A DNA stretch of 58,970 bases from 2-01-FULL-39-33 sp964361645 (GCA_964361645.1 CAYIBK010000003.1:1-58970), one strand, 5' to 3'. Shown: positions 44,008 through 51,646, counted from the first letter of the stretch. Notes: generated by a model from the letters alone, not told the origin. Numbers and translations: made by a program.

Positions 44008-44084
44008 ATTTTAAGTGAGTCAATATTGGCTCGCTTTTAAAATCAGATATTCCGTGATAGCTCAATGGTAGAGCAACCGGCTGT

Positions 44085-44661
44085 GAACATGTGGTGTCTA
44101 AATCATGGTATAATTCATATATGAAAGACACCAGAAAATATGCCGATCGTCGCAAATATTTAATTGATGCCGTTTCTAAGCGAAGAAAAGAGTTAAGAAA
44201 AAAATCAATTGAATATAAGGGCGGTAAATGTATTATCTGTGGCTACAATAAGTGCAATCAAGTTTTAGAATTCCATCATTTTAACCCAAAAGTAAAAGAC
44301 TTTAGTATTTCCCAAAAGGGTTATACTAGATCATGGGAAAAAGTTAAAAAAGAATTGGATAAATGTATCTTGGTTTGCGCTAATTGTCACAGAGAAATTC
44401 ATGCTGGCACAACGCAGCTTCCGAAAGAAATTTCGGAATGAAAATCGGGTGAATTCAGGGAAACCTTTAAAATGGTGATCCTGAGCGAAGTCTCACAGAA
44501 ATGTGAGAAACGTGCAGAGACTATCCTTTATGGAGTAGTCCTATTTAATTAATAGGCCGAAGCGCCCGATACCTAACATCATTGTCATTCCAACGTAAGT
44601 AGGAATTCAGTGGTTATGGTAATGATATAGTCCACGCCTTAGTGAAAACTAGGAATAAGTG
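44085..44661 (+). ncRNA. Group I self-splicing intron in tRNA-Asn anticodon
   Basis: 577 nt inserted between U35 and U36. P1: exon GGCUGU (44079-44084) pairs with guide GCAGCU (44414-44419), with the U.G wobble at the splice site. P2: CCGAAA-GAAA-TTTCGG (44421-44436). P3: 8 bp, 44444-44451 with 44563-44570. P and Q elements: AATTCAGGGAAA (about 44452-44463) and GATCCTGAGC (about 44477-44486), forming P4. R and S elements: GTGCAGAGACTA (44512-44523) and GATATAGTCC (44624-44633), with P7 GACTA/TAGTC. P9: CCTTAGT-GAAA-ACTAGG. The terminal G is at 44661. The endonuclease gene sits in the P1 loop. All core elements are present, so splicing is expected. Confidence 0.94.
44121..44441 (+). CDS. HNH homing endonuclease encoded in the intron
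   Basis: 106 residues from the ATG at 44121. A basic N-terminus (KDTRKYADRRKYLIDAVSKRRKELRKKS) leads to a zinc-stabilised HNH nuclease: GGKCIICGYNKC, VLEFHHFNP (the first His pair), and CILVCANCHREIHAG. The four Cys (two CxxC pairs) hold the finger and His-His/His the metal site. Homing endonucleases cut intronless alleles so that repair copies the intron. The last codons overlap the intron's internal guide sequence and P2, so coding and ribozyme functions share DNA. An extended -10 (TGGTATAAT, box 44109-44114) ends 6 bp before the ATG, suggesting a leaderless transcript. Confidence 0.92.
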   Translation: MKDTRKYADRRKYLIDAVSKRRKELRKKSIEYKGGKCIICGYNKCNQVLEFHHFNPKVKDFSISQKGYTRSWEKVKKELDKCILVCANCHREIHAGTTQLPKEISE

Positions 44662-45059
44662 TAACCGGTAGGTTGCTGGTTCGAATCCAGCTCACGGAGC
44701 AGAGTAGAACAAGCAGGGTCAAAAACCCTGTTTTGTTTTGTATTTACAGTGGTTTTAGTGAGTTCGAAAGTGTTATTTAACCTAGGTATCCATTCTTGCA
44801 AAAATTCAAAGGCTAAAGTGTAGTTTGGCCTTATTTTTCCGTTATTTAAGTTAAGGTTCGAAAATATATAACTCAAAAGCAATCTTCTATCTTCCTCGGT
44901 GGCTTTTGGGCTTTGATATATCTCCTGAGCCTTACAGGCCAATTCATGAATTGCAAATCCTGCCTCATAGTACTTAGTTTTGTCTTCGCTTAATTTTTTT
45001 AGTCCATTTATGGCCAGTTCTTTTTCGTCCACAGGATTGAATAAAAATTCACTGCCCAT
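44649..45059 (-). pseudogene. C-terminal remnant of a serine recombinase overlapping tRNA-Asn
   Basis: 136 residues. The segment KYYEAGFAIHELACKAQEIYQSPKATEEDRRLLLSYIFSNLNLNNGKIRPNYTLAFEFLQEW resembles the extreme C-terminal region of large serine recombinases; the resolvase catalytic and recombinase domains are absent. A ribosome-site-like GGGGAG precedes the ATG at 45059, so a short protein might still be made. The frame ends (LLRELDSNQQPTGYTYS) by reading antisense through the tRNA 3' half into the intron. In an intronless tRNA it would stop at the TAA made by the rejoined anticodon loop. This suggests an old integration at this tRNA and later decay. Confidence 0.65.
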
Positions 45060-45193
45060 ATCTCCCCAGTTTATTATGGGGTTTTATTTTTACTTTAAAT
45101 TTGGTTATCATTTAAAATAGCTAAAATTACTAAAAAATCATGTTCTAGACAAATATTAGTAGTAAATCATAAAAGGTAATATAGTCTATATGG

Positions 45194-45246
45194 TTGACAA
45201 AAATTGACAAAAAAAAATTGACAAAATATCCATAATATACTAAAAT
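45194..45246 (+). promoter_or_regulatory. Promoter with three tandem -35 boxes
   Basis: TTGACA occurs at 45194-45199, 45204-45209 and 45218-45223. The third is 17 bp from TAAAAT at 45241-45246. The expected start (about 45253) is at or next to the ATG at 45255, so the first gene would be leaderless. Confidence 0.7.
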
Positions 45247-45254
45247 ATTAAAGT

Positions 45255-45431
45255 ATGAAAAATAAATATAACACAATTAGAAAAAATCAATCCCCTAAAG
45301 CCGTTCTGGGTTTAGCTTTTGCTACCCTTAGCCTGGTTATTCGTGGTCAAAAAATGACTGCCAAGCCTTCCAGAACAGGATATTTTTCTATTTTTAATCC
45401 CTTAAATTTAATTATCAATCCCTTATATTGA
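45255..45431 (+). CDS. Small peptide upstream of ABC exporter
   Basis: 58 residues: a basic start, a central hydrophobic stretch (AVLGLAFATLSLVIRG), then SRTGYFSIFNPLNLIINPLY. No Cys and no known motif. It starts right behind a strong promoter and is followed by a hairpin before the ABC gene. It could be a leader peptide for attenuation, an exported peptide substrate, or a chance frame. Its place between promoter and terminator-like hairpin makes expression plausible. Confidence 0.5.
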   Translation: MKNKYNTIRKNQSPKAVLGLAFATLSLVIRGQKMTAKPSRTGYFSIFNPLNLIINPLY

Positions 45432-45461
45432 ATAATCTGAATATCTAAGTCTAAAAGTAAA

Positions 45462-45495
45462 AAACATCCTGCTCTGGAGAGTAGGATGTTTTAAG
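45462..45495 (+). terminator. Terminator or attenuator hairpin before the ABC gene
   Basis: A 13-bp stem (45462-45474 with 45479-45491, AAACATCCTGCTC/GAGTAGGATGTTT) and a 4-nt loop, with a short T-rich tail. It sits between the small peptide and the ABC gene with no other promoter visible, so it may attenuate ABC expression. Confidence 0.7.
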
Positions 45496-45540
45496 TTCTT
45501 TACAAAAAATAAATTCTAAAAAGAATAAGGAGAGATAGCT

Positions 45541-47367
45541 ATGGATTGGGATGATCAATCAAAAGACACTTCACTGAATTTTTTTATTAATGGTATAAAA
45601 GCGCTTTGGGAATTAATCGGCCTGGGTAAAGCCAAAAAGAACTTTATCCTGGTAATTATTTGGATTATTATCCTATCAATAATAAATCTATTATTCCCCT
45701 ATTTACTAAAATTGGTCTTTGATGAGCTACCAGTGATGATAAAAACTCAGACCATAAATAATTATTTTATTATTTTGATGATCCTGATGTTTATTACTAA
45801 AATCGTGGCTAATTACATTAATCGTTTTATCAAAGAAGTTAAGTTGTGTAGCGTCATTATTGATCTGGAAAATTTTTGGCCCATTATGGCTCAAGAAAAA
45901 CTTTTAGCACTTTCACTTGGCTATCACGAACGGGAAAACACCGGCCAGAAAATAGCCAAGATAGAAAAGGGTTGCAATAAAATGATTGAAATTATGATGA
46001 ATCTCTTTTGGCATTTCTTGCCTCAAGTCTCTTATCTAATAATCAATATCATTCTTGTCTTGATTATAGATTTAAAATTGGGATTGCTGTTTTTTCTGCC
46101 CTTCATTCCAGCTATCTGGTTAAATCTCAAATGCTACAATAAATTTTTTGATGATTGGGTAAAATGGGACAAGCACAAAGAAGTTTCCAGTGGTTTAATC
46201 TGCCAATCATTAATGAATGTGGATACTGTTCAGGGATTTGTTCAGGAAGAAAAAGAGAAAAATGTCTTTAGCAGTATACGGTATGCTATGCGAGATTTAG
46301 ATAAGCAAATATCTCTTAAAATGCAGAGTTATTTCTTTTGGATGGAAATGATACTGCATTGCTGTTTTATCTTGACTATTATTGCTGGTATTTATTTTAT
46401 CTACCAAGGCCAGAGTTCCATTGGTACGGTAATTTATATTATTGCCACCGGCAATACCAGCTTTAACAGTATTTGGGAATTAACCCATGCCTACACTCAA
46501 ATAATGAAAAATTTGGTGCCTGTTTTACGCATGAGGGATTTAATGAATGAAAAAATTGAAATCAAAAATTCTGCTTCAGCTGTTATACCAGATAATTTCA
46601 AGGGTCAATTTGAATTTCAAAATGTTTGTTTTGGTTATTCCAAAAAACGAGAAAAAGTTTTTGAAGATTTTAATTTAACAATTTGGCCCAATCAAATGGT
46701 GGCTTTAGTTGGCCCCAGTGGTGAAGGTAAAACCACGGTCGCCCGTTTAATTTGTCGAACTTATGAAGTCAACTCCGGCAAAATTTTACTTGATGGTTAT
46801 GATATTAAAGATTTAGATTTATTCTGGTATCGCCGGCTTTTTGCCATTGTCCATCAGGATGTCCAGCTCTTTGACACTACTATTGCCAATAATATCCGCT
46901 ATGGCTGTAAAGAAGCCTCAGATGAAGATGTTTTAAGAGCGATTAAAGCGTCTCATTTAGAAATCACCTTAGATAATCATGATCGTTTTCCCGACGGCAT
47001 TTAAACTGAAGTTGGCGAGAGAGGTATTCGCCTTTCTGGTGGTGAAAAACAAAGAGTTGGTATTGCCAGAGCTTATATCGCCTTACTTTATGGAGCTAAA
47101 GTTCTAATCCTTGATGAAGCCACTTCTTCTTTAGATAGCGAAGCTGAAAAAGCTATTCAAAATATGTTGGATGAGTTAAGACAAAATGCCTCAATTGCTA
47201 TTATTGCTATTGCTCATCGACTTTCTACTATAAAAAAAGCTGATGTAATTTGCGTTATAAGCGATGGCCAGATTATAGAACGTGGCAATCATATTAGACT
47301 TATGCAAAGAAATGGCCTCTACTCCCGTTTGGCCGAGCTTCAGAATCTAGGAGACTTAAGAGAATAA
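45541..47367 (+). pseudogene. ABC exporter (MsbA/LmrA type), split by an in-frame stop
   Basis: Start ATG 45541 with ribosome site AAGGAG. An N-terminal six-helix ABC_membrane domain (about 1-330) precedes an ATPase with Walker A VGPSGEGKTT, the Q-loop HQDVQLF, and DRFPDGI, then TAA at 47002-47004. The same frame continues immediately with TEVGERGIRLSGGEKQRVGIARAY (signature), VLILDEATSSLD (Walker B) and AIAHRLSTI (H-loop) to the stop at 47365-47367. One base change explains the break. The first product would lack signature and Walker B motifs and be inactive, so this is a recent pseudogene, a sequencing error, or strain variation. It probably exported a lipid, drug or peptide. Confidence 0.88.
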
Positions 47368-47374
47368 AACACAC

Positions 47375-47403
47375 CCCCCAACGATAAATTGTTGGGGGTT
47401 TTT
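47375..47403 (+). terminator. Rho-independent terminator after the ABC gene
   Basis: Stem CCCCCAAC (47375-47382) with GTTGGGGG (47391-47398) and a T-run to 47403, 8 bp after the stop. Confidence 0.92.
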
Positions 47404-47450
47404 ATATTTGCTCCGCCATATAGACGACATTCGAACTGGATTTATGTAAA

Positions 47451-47483
47451 TAAAAAAAGACGCATGAACAATGTTACGCGTCT
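47451..47483 (-). terminator. Terminator of the leftward gene at 47586
   Basis: Read leftwards: AGACGC...GCGTCT (47483-47478 with 47463-47458), with a palindromic inner part (AACATTGTT), then a run of seven T (47458-47452). It is about 100 bp beyond the stop of the 47586-47915 gene. The remaining bases between here and 47586 show no gene. Confidence 0.75.
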
Positions 47484-47585
47484 ACAACTATAATTTTGGA
47501 TTTACTTGATTGACTTAGAATATTCAGCAGTCACTTTGATAAATAAGCGCTGTTATTTAGCTATTATGGTGTTGGCCCTAATAAT

Positions 47586-47915
47586 TTAATACTGTTCCAC
47601 ACAGATGATCCCCTTGGGAGCATCATCAGCTTCAACAAGCAGTGCAATTGGAAGACGTGGGGCCATCTTAATCCAATGTCCATTACGGCCACCAGAGAGC
47701 AGCACCCAGACACTACCATTGAATCCATTTTGCGGTGTTGCAAGTACTCGATCTCCGTTTGCTAGGATATCACCCTTACGAAGTGCCAGTGGTTGAGCTA
47801 TTCTAGTGGTTCGTAGAAGGTTACTGCCATCTCCTTTCCGGGAAAGGTATTCTTCATACCCGTAGGGTATTACAGAAACATCTCCAAATGATTCTTTTGG
47901 TGGTGGTGCTAACAT
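47586..47915 (-). CDS. Unknown 109-residue protein of higher GC
   Basis: No family recognised. It begins MLAPPPKESFGDVSVIPYGYEEYL and continues with beta-rich sequence (ALRKGDILANGDRVLATPQNGFNGSVWVLLSGGRNGHWIKM...IALLVEADDAPKGIICVEQ), suggesting a small barrel-like domain. No signal or membrane segment. It has a strong ribosome site (GGGAGG, 8 bp before ATG), its own promoter and its own terminator. By eye the coding GC is near 50%, clearly above the neighbouring core genes. It appears to be a monocistronic accessory gene, perhaps transferred. Confidence 0.7.
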   Translation of the reverse strand: MLAPPPKESFGDVSVIPYGYEEYLSRKGDGSNLLRTTRIAQPLALRKGDILANGDRVLATPQNGFNGSVWVLLSGGRNGHWIKMAPRLPIALLVEADDAPKGIICVEQY

Positions 47916-47964
47916 TACTATACCTCCCTTTGTGGTTTAGTTCGCCAACGTACAACAACATATT

Positions 47965-47992
47965 ATTCTATCACATTCTTATAAAATGTCAA
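47965..47992 (-). promoter_or_regulatory. Promoter of the 47586 gene
   Basis: Read leftwards: TTGACA (47992-47987), 16-bp spacer, TAGAAT (47970-47965). The leader would be about 40 nt. Confidence 0.65.
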
Positions 47993-48032
47993 TATCACGC
48001 CCAATTAATTATAACGTCCAGTTTAGGGTAAT

Positions 48033-48071
48033 AAAAAATAGACCCACGCCAGCTTGATTGCTGACACGGGC
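48033..48071 (-). terminator. Terminator of the leftward gene at 48128
   Basis: Read leftwards: a 12-bp stem GCCCGTGTCAGC/GCTGGCGTGGGT (48071-48060 with 48053-48042), with some G.U pairs, then a T-rich run (TATTTTTTAT). Confidence 0.8.
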
Positions 48072-48127
48072 TAAAAAATTGTTATTCTATAATCAAGAAC
48101 TTGACTATGTAGTCTAAGTTCTTAAAT

Positions 48128-48667
48128 TTAATGGACTAATTCTGCACGAACCAAATAAACAAAACCGTAATTTCTAGTAAAGGCATTATTTATAGGGTGA
48201 TCCCCTAATGTCGCAACCAGAGGATACTCATGGCGGCGAGAATTAACACTAAGACTGTATCGACAATAAGTGTAGAGGGTTTGATTATCAAGCACTGGAT
48301 CATGCATGACGATTAAATCCGTCAAACCCATGCGCTTGATATCATCGGGGGAGAACATATCCATAACATCCCATACTAATTTGCCTGACGGTTTTTTCCA
48401 GCCACGTCTTTTGGCCTCCGCCTCGATGTTGCTCTCACCACGCTCACTATCCTCAAATTCACTACCCATGATAATTGCCGGAATAAAAATTTGACCCCGG
48501 TGCTTGCCTTTACTGGCCACAAATTTTTTGCTGGGAATTAGACCTTGGGTACAAAGCGATCCACCTGAATCGGGAATTTTATCGAGAAGTTTACGGACAA
48601 TACCGAGTACCTGACTCCGTGGCATTCCAACCTTTGCGATAGAAACCACGGAAACACCTGTTAGCAT
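48128..48667 (-). CDS. Unknown 179-residue protein of higher GC
   Basis: ATG at 48667 is chosen over an in-frame TTG two codons upstream because AAGGAG lies 6 bp before it. No family recognised. Features: a hydrophobic start (MLTGVSVVSIAKVGM), LGIVRKLLDKIPDSGG, a basic patch (IPSKKFVASKGKHRGQIFIPAIIMGSEFED) and a Tyr-rich end (TLYTYCRYSLSVNSRRHEYPLVATLGDHP). No signal or membrane helix is evident. GC is near half by eye. It has a consensus promoter, a long structured leader and a terminator, the same design as the gene at 47586, so both may belong to one transferred block with related control. Confidence 0.7.
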   Translation of the reverse strand: MLTGVSVVSIAKVGMPRSQVLGIVRKLLDKIPDSGGSLCTQGLIPSKKFVASKGKHRGQIFIPAIIMGSEFEDSERGESNIEAEAKRRGWKKPSGKLVWDVMDMFSPDDIKRMGLTDLIVMHDPVLDNQTLYTYCRYSLSVNSRRHEYPLVATLGDHPINNAFTRNYGFVYLVRAELVH

Positions 48668-48721
48668 AGTCAACTCCTTTCTGGGACGAGTGTCCGATGA
48701 GATTATGCCAATGGACTACCC

Positions 48722-48780
48722 CATGTAGTCATAGCTAGAAATCACCCATATATTGAGCAACTTTTAGCTAGGACCACATG
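48722..48780 (-). promoter_or_regulatory. Structured 5' leader of the 48128 gene
   Basis: The predicted leader is about 145 nt (48812-48668). It holds a 15-bp stem, CATGTGGTCCTAGCT (48780-48766) with AGCTATGACTACATG (48736-48722), which has one G.U and one mismatch around a 29-nt loop. A small GGAC/GTCC hairpin follows close to the ribosome site. No known riboswitch class was recognised. Confidence 0.6.
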
Positions 48781-48818
48781 TTTTTACAGGTAAATTGTAT
48801 ATTAAAGGACTACACCAT

Positions 48819-48847
48819 AGAATATCATATATAAACATTTTTGTCAA
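48819..48847 (-). promoter_or_regulatory. Promoter of the 48128 gene
   Basis: Read leftwards: TTGACA (48847-48842), 17-bp spacer, TATTCT (48824-48819). A second TTGACA lies 14 bp further upstream (48861-48856). The rest of 48848-49036 holds no gene. Confidence 0.75.
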
Positions 48848-49036
48848 CCATAATTTGTCAAGTGGATCGTAAGATAAGATGCACACACATATTGCACTTT
48901 TGATAACCCAATGGTAGTGTTTTTTAGTATTTCCATTGGTATTTAAACTTAAACTAATTTTATTTCCTACTTATTTTGCTGGCGCTTTTATTTTATGATA
49001 TTATGTATAAACCTTTATAAATAATTTTTTAATACT

Positions 49037-51397
49037 ATGGGGGATAAATTAAATAACTGGCTTAATTCTGGGGCCAGTATTTTGGAATCTAACAAGGTTT
49101 CCAAGATCAGAAAAAGAGATGGTCGTATTGTTGATTTTAATCAAGATAAGATCAAACAAGCTATTATTAAGGCTTTTACTGCCTCTAATAATTATGATTA
49201 TAGTGTGGTAGATAAATTGACAGAAAGCGTGGTTAATATTTTAAACAACCGTTATGGCTCCGAAAGCATACCTTCCATAGAAGATATCCAAAATGTGGTG
49301 GAAATTATTCTTATCCACAATGATCTGCCAGCAGTAGCTAAAAATTACATCATTTATCGTGAAGAAAGATCAAAATCGCGCGAAAGGCAAAAGGCCATTT
49401 TAGATGGATTAACCACTAGTTTGCCTTATTCCGATAATGCCCTAAAAGTAATGGCTAAAAGGTATTTGAAAAAGGATCAAAACGAAAAAGTTTGTGAAAC
49501 GCCAGAACAAATGATGGAAAGGGTGGTAGTTTCCTTGGCCGAGGTGGAGCATAGGTATGGCAAAAGCGATGAAAAAGTGGCTGAAATTAAAAATGATTTT
49601 TATGAAATACTAAGTAATTTTGAATTTACTCCGGCTGGCCGCACCCTTACTAATGCTGGCACTGATCTGCCCGTGGTAGCCAATTGTATTGTTTTGAATA
49701 TTGAAGATTCCATGGACAGCATTTTTGACACCCTAAAAGATGCTGCTCTATTACAGCAATCAGGATCTGGGCTAGGATTTCCCTTCCATACACTTAGGCC
49801 GGCTGGTTCTAGAGCCAAAAAATCGTGTGGGGTGGCTTCTGGGCCAGTTTCCTTTCTAAAAGTCTATGATCGGGCTTTTGGGGTTATTAAACAGCAAAAT
49901 CGCCATGGTGCCAACATGGCAGTGATGAATGTGGAGCATCCTGATATTTTGGAATTTATCCATTGCAAAGCCAGAGAAGGCGAGATCAAGAATTTTAATA
50001 TTTCCGTCGGTTTAACTGATAGGTTTATGGAGGCAGTGGAAAAAAATGATCCAAATGTTTGGATGCCACGGTTTAAGGATCAGGATTATCCTTTGCATCG
50101 CATAGTTCGTGATGAACAAGATACTATTTTAGATATTGTTGAGGAAAAAATGACTGCTCGGGAAATTTTCAATGAAATTATTTCGGCTGCTTGGAGCAAC
50201 GGTGAGCCAGGCTGTGTTTTTTTGGATACAGTTAATAAAGTTAATCCGCTTCCAGGATTGGGTCGGATAGAAGCTTGCAACCCATGTGGTGAACAATTTT
50301 TGCATGACGGCGATGTTTGTAATTTAGGTTCTATAAACTTGGAAAAATTCGCCCACAATGGCGAAGTGCTCTGGGAAAGATTAAAACATGTCACCAAATC
50401 AGCTGTTAGAATGCTGGATAATGTAACCGATATCACTCGGTATCAATCGCAAAAAGTGAATAATGTTTCCAAAGATAATAGGCGTATTGGCTTAGGCATT
50501 ATGGGTTTTGCCGATATGCTTTATAAATTGGGCATTGGTTATAATACGCCAACAGGTTTTGCTATGGCTGAAAAAGTTATGAAAACCATCCAGGATTCGG
50601 CCCATGAAATGTCCCAAATGTTAGCCGAAGAAAAAAGTGTTTTTAAGAATTATGATCACTCGGTTTATAAAGAGAAAAATATCAAAATGCGCAATGCCGC
50701 TTTAACTAATATCGCTCCCACTGGCACTATTTCTATGACTATGGATGTCTCGGGCGGGGTGGAGCCCTATTTTGCCTTGGCTTACTATTACAAACATGTC
50801 TTGGGTGGCGATGTTGACTTAACTTATTTTAATAAGCATTTGGAAAAAGCTCTCAAGGAACAAAATTGCTGGTCGGAAAGCATTAAAAAACAAATAGTCC
50901 AAAATGGCAGTGTGCAGAATGTGGCTGGCATTCCGGAAAATATTAAAAAAGTTTTTGTCACCTCTATGGATATCTCAGCAGATGATCATATAAAAATGCA
51001 GGCCGCTTTCCAAAAATACTGCGACAATGCTATTTCTAAAACAGTTAATTTTCCCTATTCGGCTACCAAAAAAGATGTGATGGATGGCTATTTGATGGCT
51101 TGGAGGATGGGTTGCAAAGGTTGTACTGTTTATCGTGATGGTTCTCGTGACAAACAAATACTCAATATCGCCAAAGATAATAATGACGAACTTATGGACC
51201 CTAATGCCGGCATAACCGATGAGATGGATATGGTTAATACCAGCAGTGTGGCTACAGAGGGTTATATCGCCATTAAAATTTCTGATAAACAAGAAATAAT
51301 TGCCGGCGGGGTTTGTCCGGAATGCGGTGGATCATTGATGATTTTAGAAGGTTGTTATACTTGTTCTAATTGCGGGGTTAGTGCTTGTTCGATTTAG
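49037..51397 (+). CDS. nrdJ: Adenosylcobalamin-dependent (class II) ribonucleotide reductase
   Basis: 786 residues in one chain. An N-terminal ATP-cone (SKIRKRDGRIVDFNQDKIKQAIIKAF...) is followed by the ten-stranded barrel with conserved segments GRTLTNAG, VANCIVLNIEDSM, GSGLGFPFHTLRPAGSRA, NPCGEQFLHDGDVCNLGSINL and NIAPTGTISM. A C-terminal zinc-ribbon-like tail (CPECGGSLMILEGCYTCSNCGVSACS) follows. It reduces ribonucleotides to deoxyribonucleotides using an adenosylcobalamin-derived radical, so no NrdB partner is needed and the enzyme works with or without oxygen. The cobalamin adenosyltransferase gene directly downstream supplies the cofactor step. Confidence 0.95.
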   Translation: MGDKLNNWLNSGASILESNKVSKIRKRDGRIVDFNQDKIKQAIIKAFTASNNYDYSVVDKLTESVVNILNNRYGSESIPSIEDIQNVVEIILIHNDLPAVAKNYIIYREERSKSRERQKAILDGLTTSLPYSDNALKVMAKRYLKKDQNEKVCETPEQMMERVVVSLAEVEHRYGKSDEKVAEIKNDFYEILSNFEFTPAGRTLTNAGTDLPVVANCIVLNIEDSMDSIFDTLKDAALLQQSGSGLGFPFHTLRPAGSRAKKSCGVASGPVSFLKVYDRAFGVIKQQNRHGANMAVMNVEHPDILEFIHCKAREGEIKNFNISVGLTDRFMEAVEKNDPNVWMPRFKDQDYPLHRIVRDEQDTILDIVEEKMTAREIFNEIISAAWSNGEPGCVFLDTVNKVNPLPGLGRIEACNPCGEQFLHDGDVCNLGSINLEKFAHNGEVLWERLKHVTKSAVRMLDNVTDITRYQSQKVNNVSKDNRRIGLGIMGFADMLYKLGIGYNTPTGFAMAEKVMKTIQDSAHEMSQMLAEEKSVFKNYDHSVYKEKNIKMRNAALTNIAPTGTISMTMDVSGGVEPYFALAYYYKHVLGGDVDLTYFNKHLEKALKEQNCWSESIKKQIVQNGSVQNVAGIPENIKKVFVTSMDISADDHIKMQAAFQKYCDNAISKTVNFPYSATKKDVMDGYLMAWRMGCKGCTVYRDGSRDKQILNIAKDNNDELMDPNAGITDEMDMVNTSSVATEGYIAIKISDKQEIIAGGVCPECGGSLMILEGCYTCSNCGVSACSI

Positions 51398-51399
51398 AC

Positions 51400-51603
51400 G
51401 TCATTGCGAACGAAGTGAAGCAATCCCAAGTGAAATAAAAGTGAGATTGCTTCGCTCCACTTTGTTTCGCTCGCAATGACAACTACTATTGTCATTGCGA
51501 GGAGTCCCCGTGAAGACGGGAAGCAATCCCAAGTGAAATAAAAGTGAGATTGCTTCGCTCCACTTTGTTTCGCCTGTCTGCCGATAGGCAGGCTCGCAAT
51601 GAC
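51400..51603. repeat. CATTGCGA hairpin repeats between nrdJ and the adenosyltransferase
   Basis: Two tandem hairpins, each with a GTCATTGCGA...GCAATCCCAAG head and a GAGATTGCTTCGCTCCAC...CTCGCAATGAC tail. The inner parts (AAGTGAAATAAAAGTGAG) are the same in both copies, indicating local duplication. Confidence 0.9.
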
Positions 51604-51646
51604 AAAGAGGAAGTATTTTTCTTGCAATGACAATAACTATAATTAT

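Larger units (their letters stand above)
44051..44699 (+). tRNA. tRNA-Asn(GUU), interrupted by a group I intron
   Basis: 5' exon 44051-44084, 3' exon 44662-44699. The acceptor TCCGTGA pairs perfectly with TCACGGA (44092 series at 44692-44698). The D arm is GCTC/GAGC, the anticodon stem ACCGG/CCGGT, the T arm GCTGGTTCGAATCCAGC, and the discriminator is G; no full CCA is encoded. Group I introns end their 5' exon in U and themselves in G. Applying this gives exon ...CTGT | TAA..., hence loop CUGUUAA and anticodon GUU (Asn). Discriminator G and the first pair U-A also suit bacterial tRNA-Asn. Reading without splicing would wrongly suggest GTG (His). Confidence 0.93.

Noticed and set aside
44051..44100. 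tRNA-His reading (GTG) of the 5' tRNA half
   Set aside because: GTG uses intron bases. The group I splice rule (exon ends in U, intron ends in G), the CUGUUAA loop and discriminator G all give tRNA-Asn(GUU).
47410..47450. Possible tRNA fragment (leftward CAGTTCGAATG)
   Set aside because: Only a T-loop-like string is present; no matching acceptor, D or anticodon arms were found.
51599..51646. Longer start for the cobalamin adenosyltransferase
   Set aside because: The extra codons lie in the intergenic repeat; ATG at 51647 directly precedes the conserved P-loop start.
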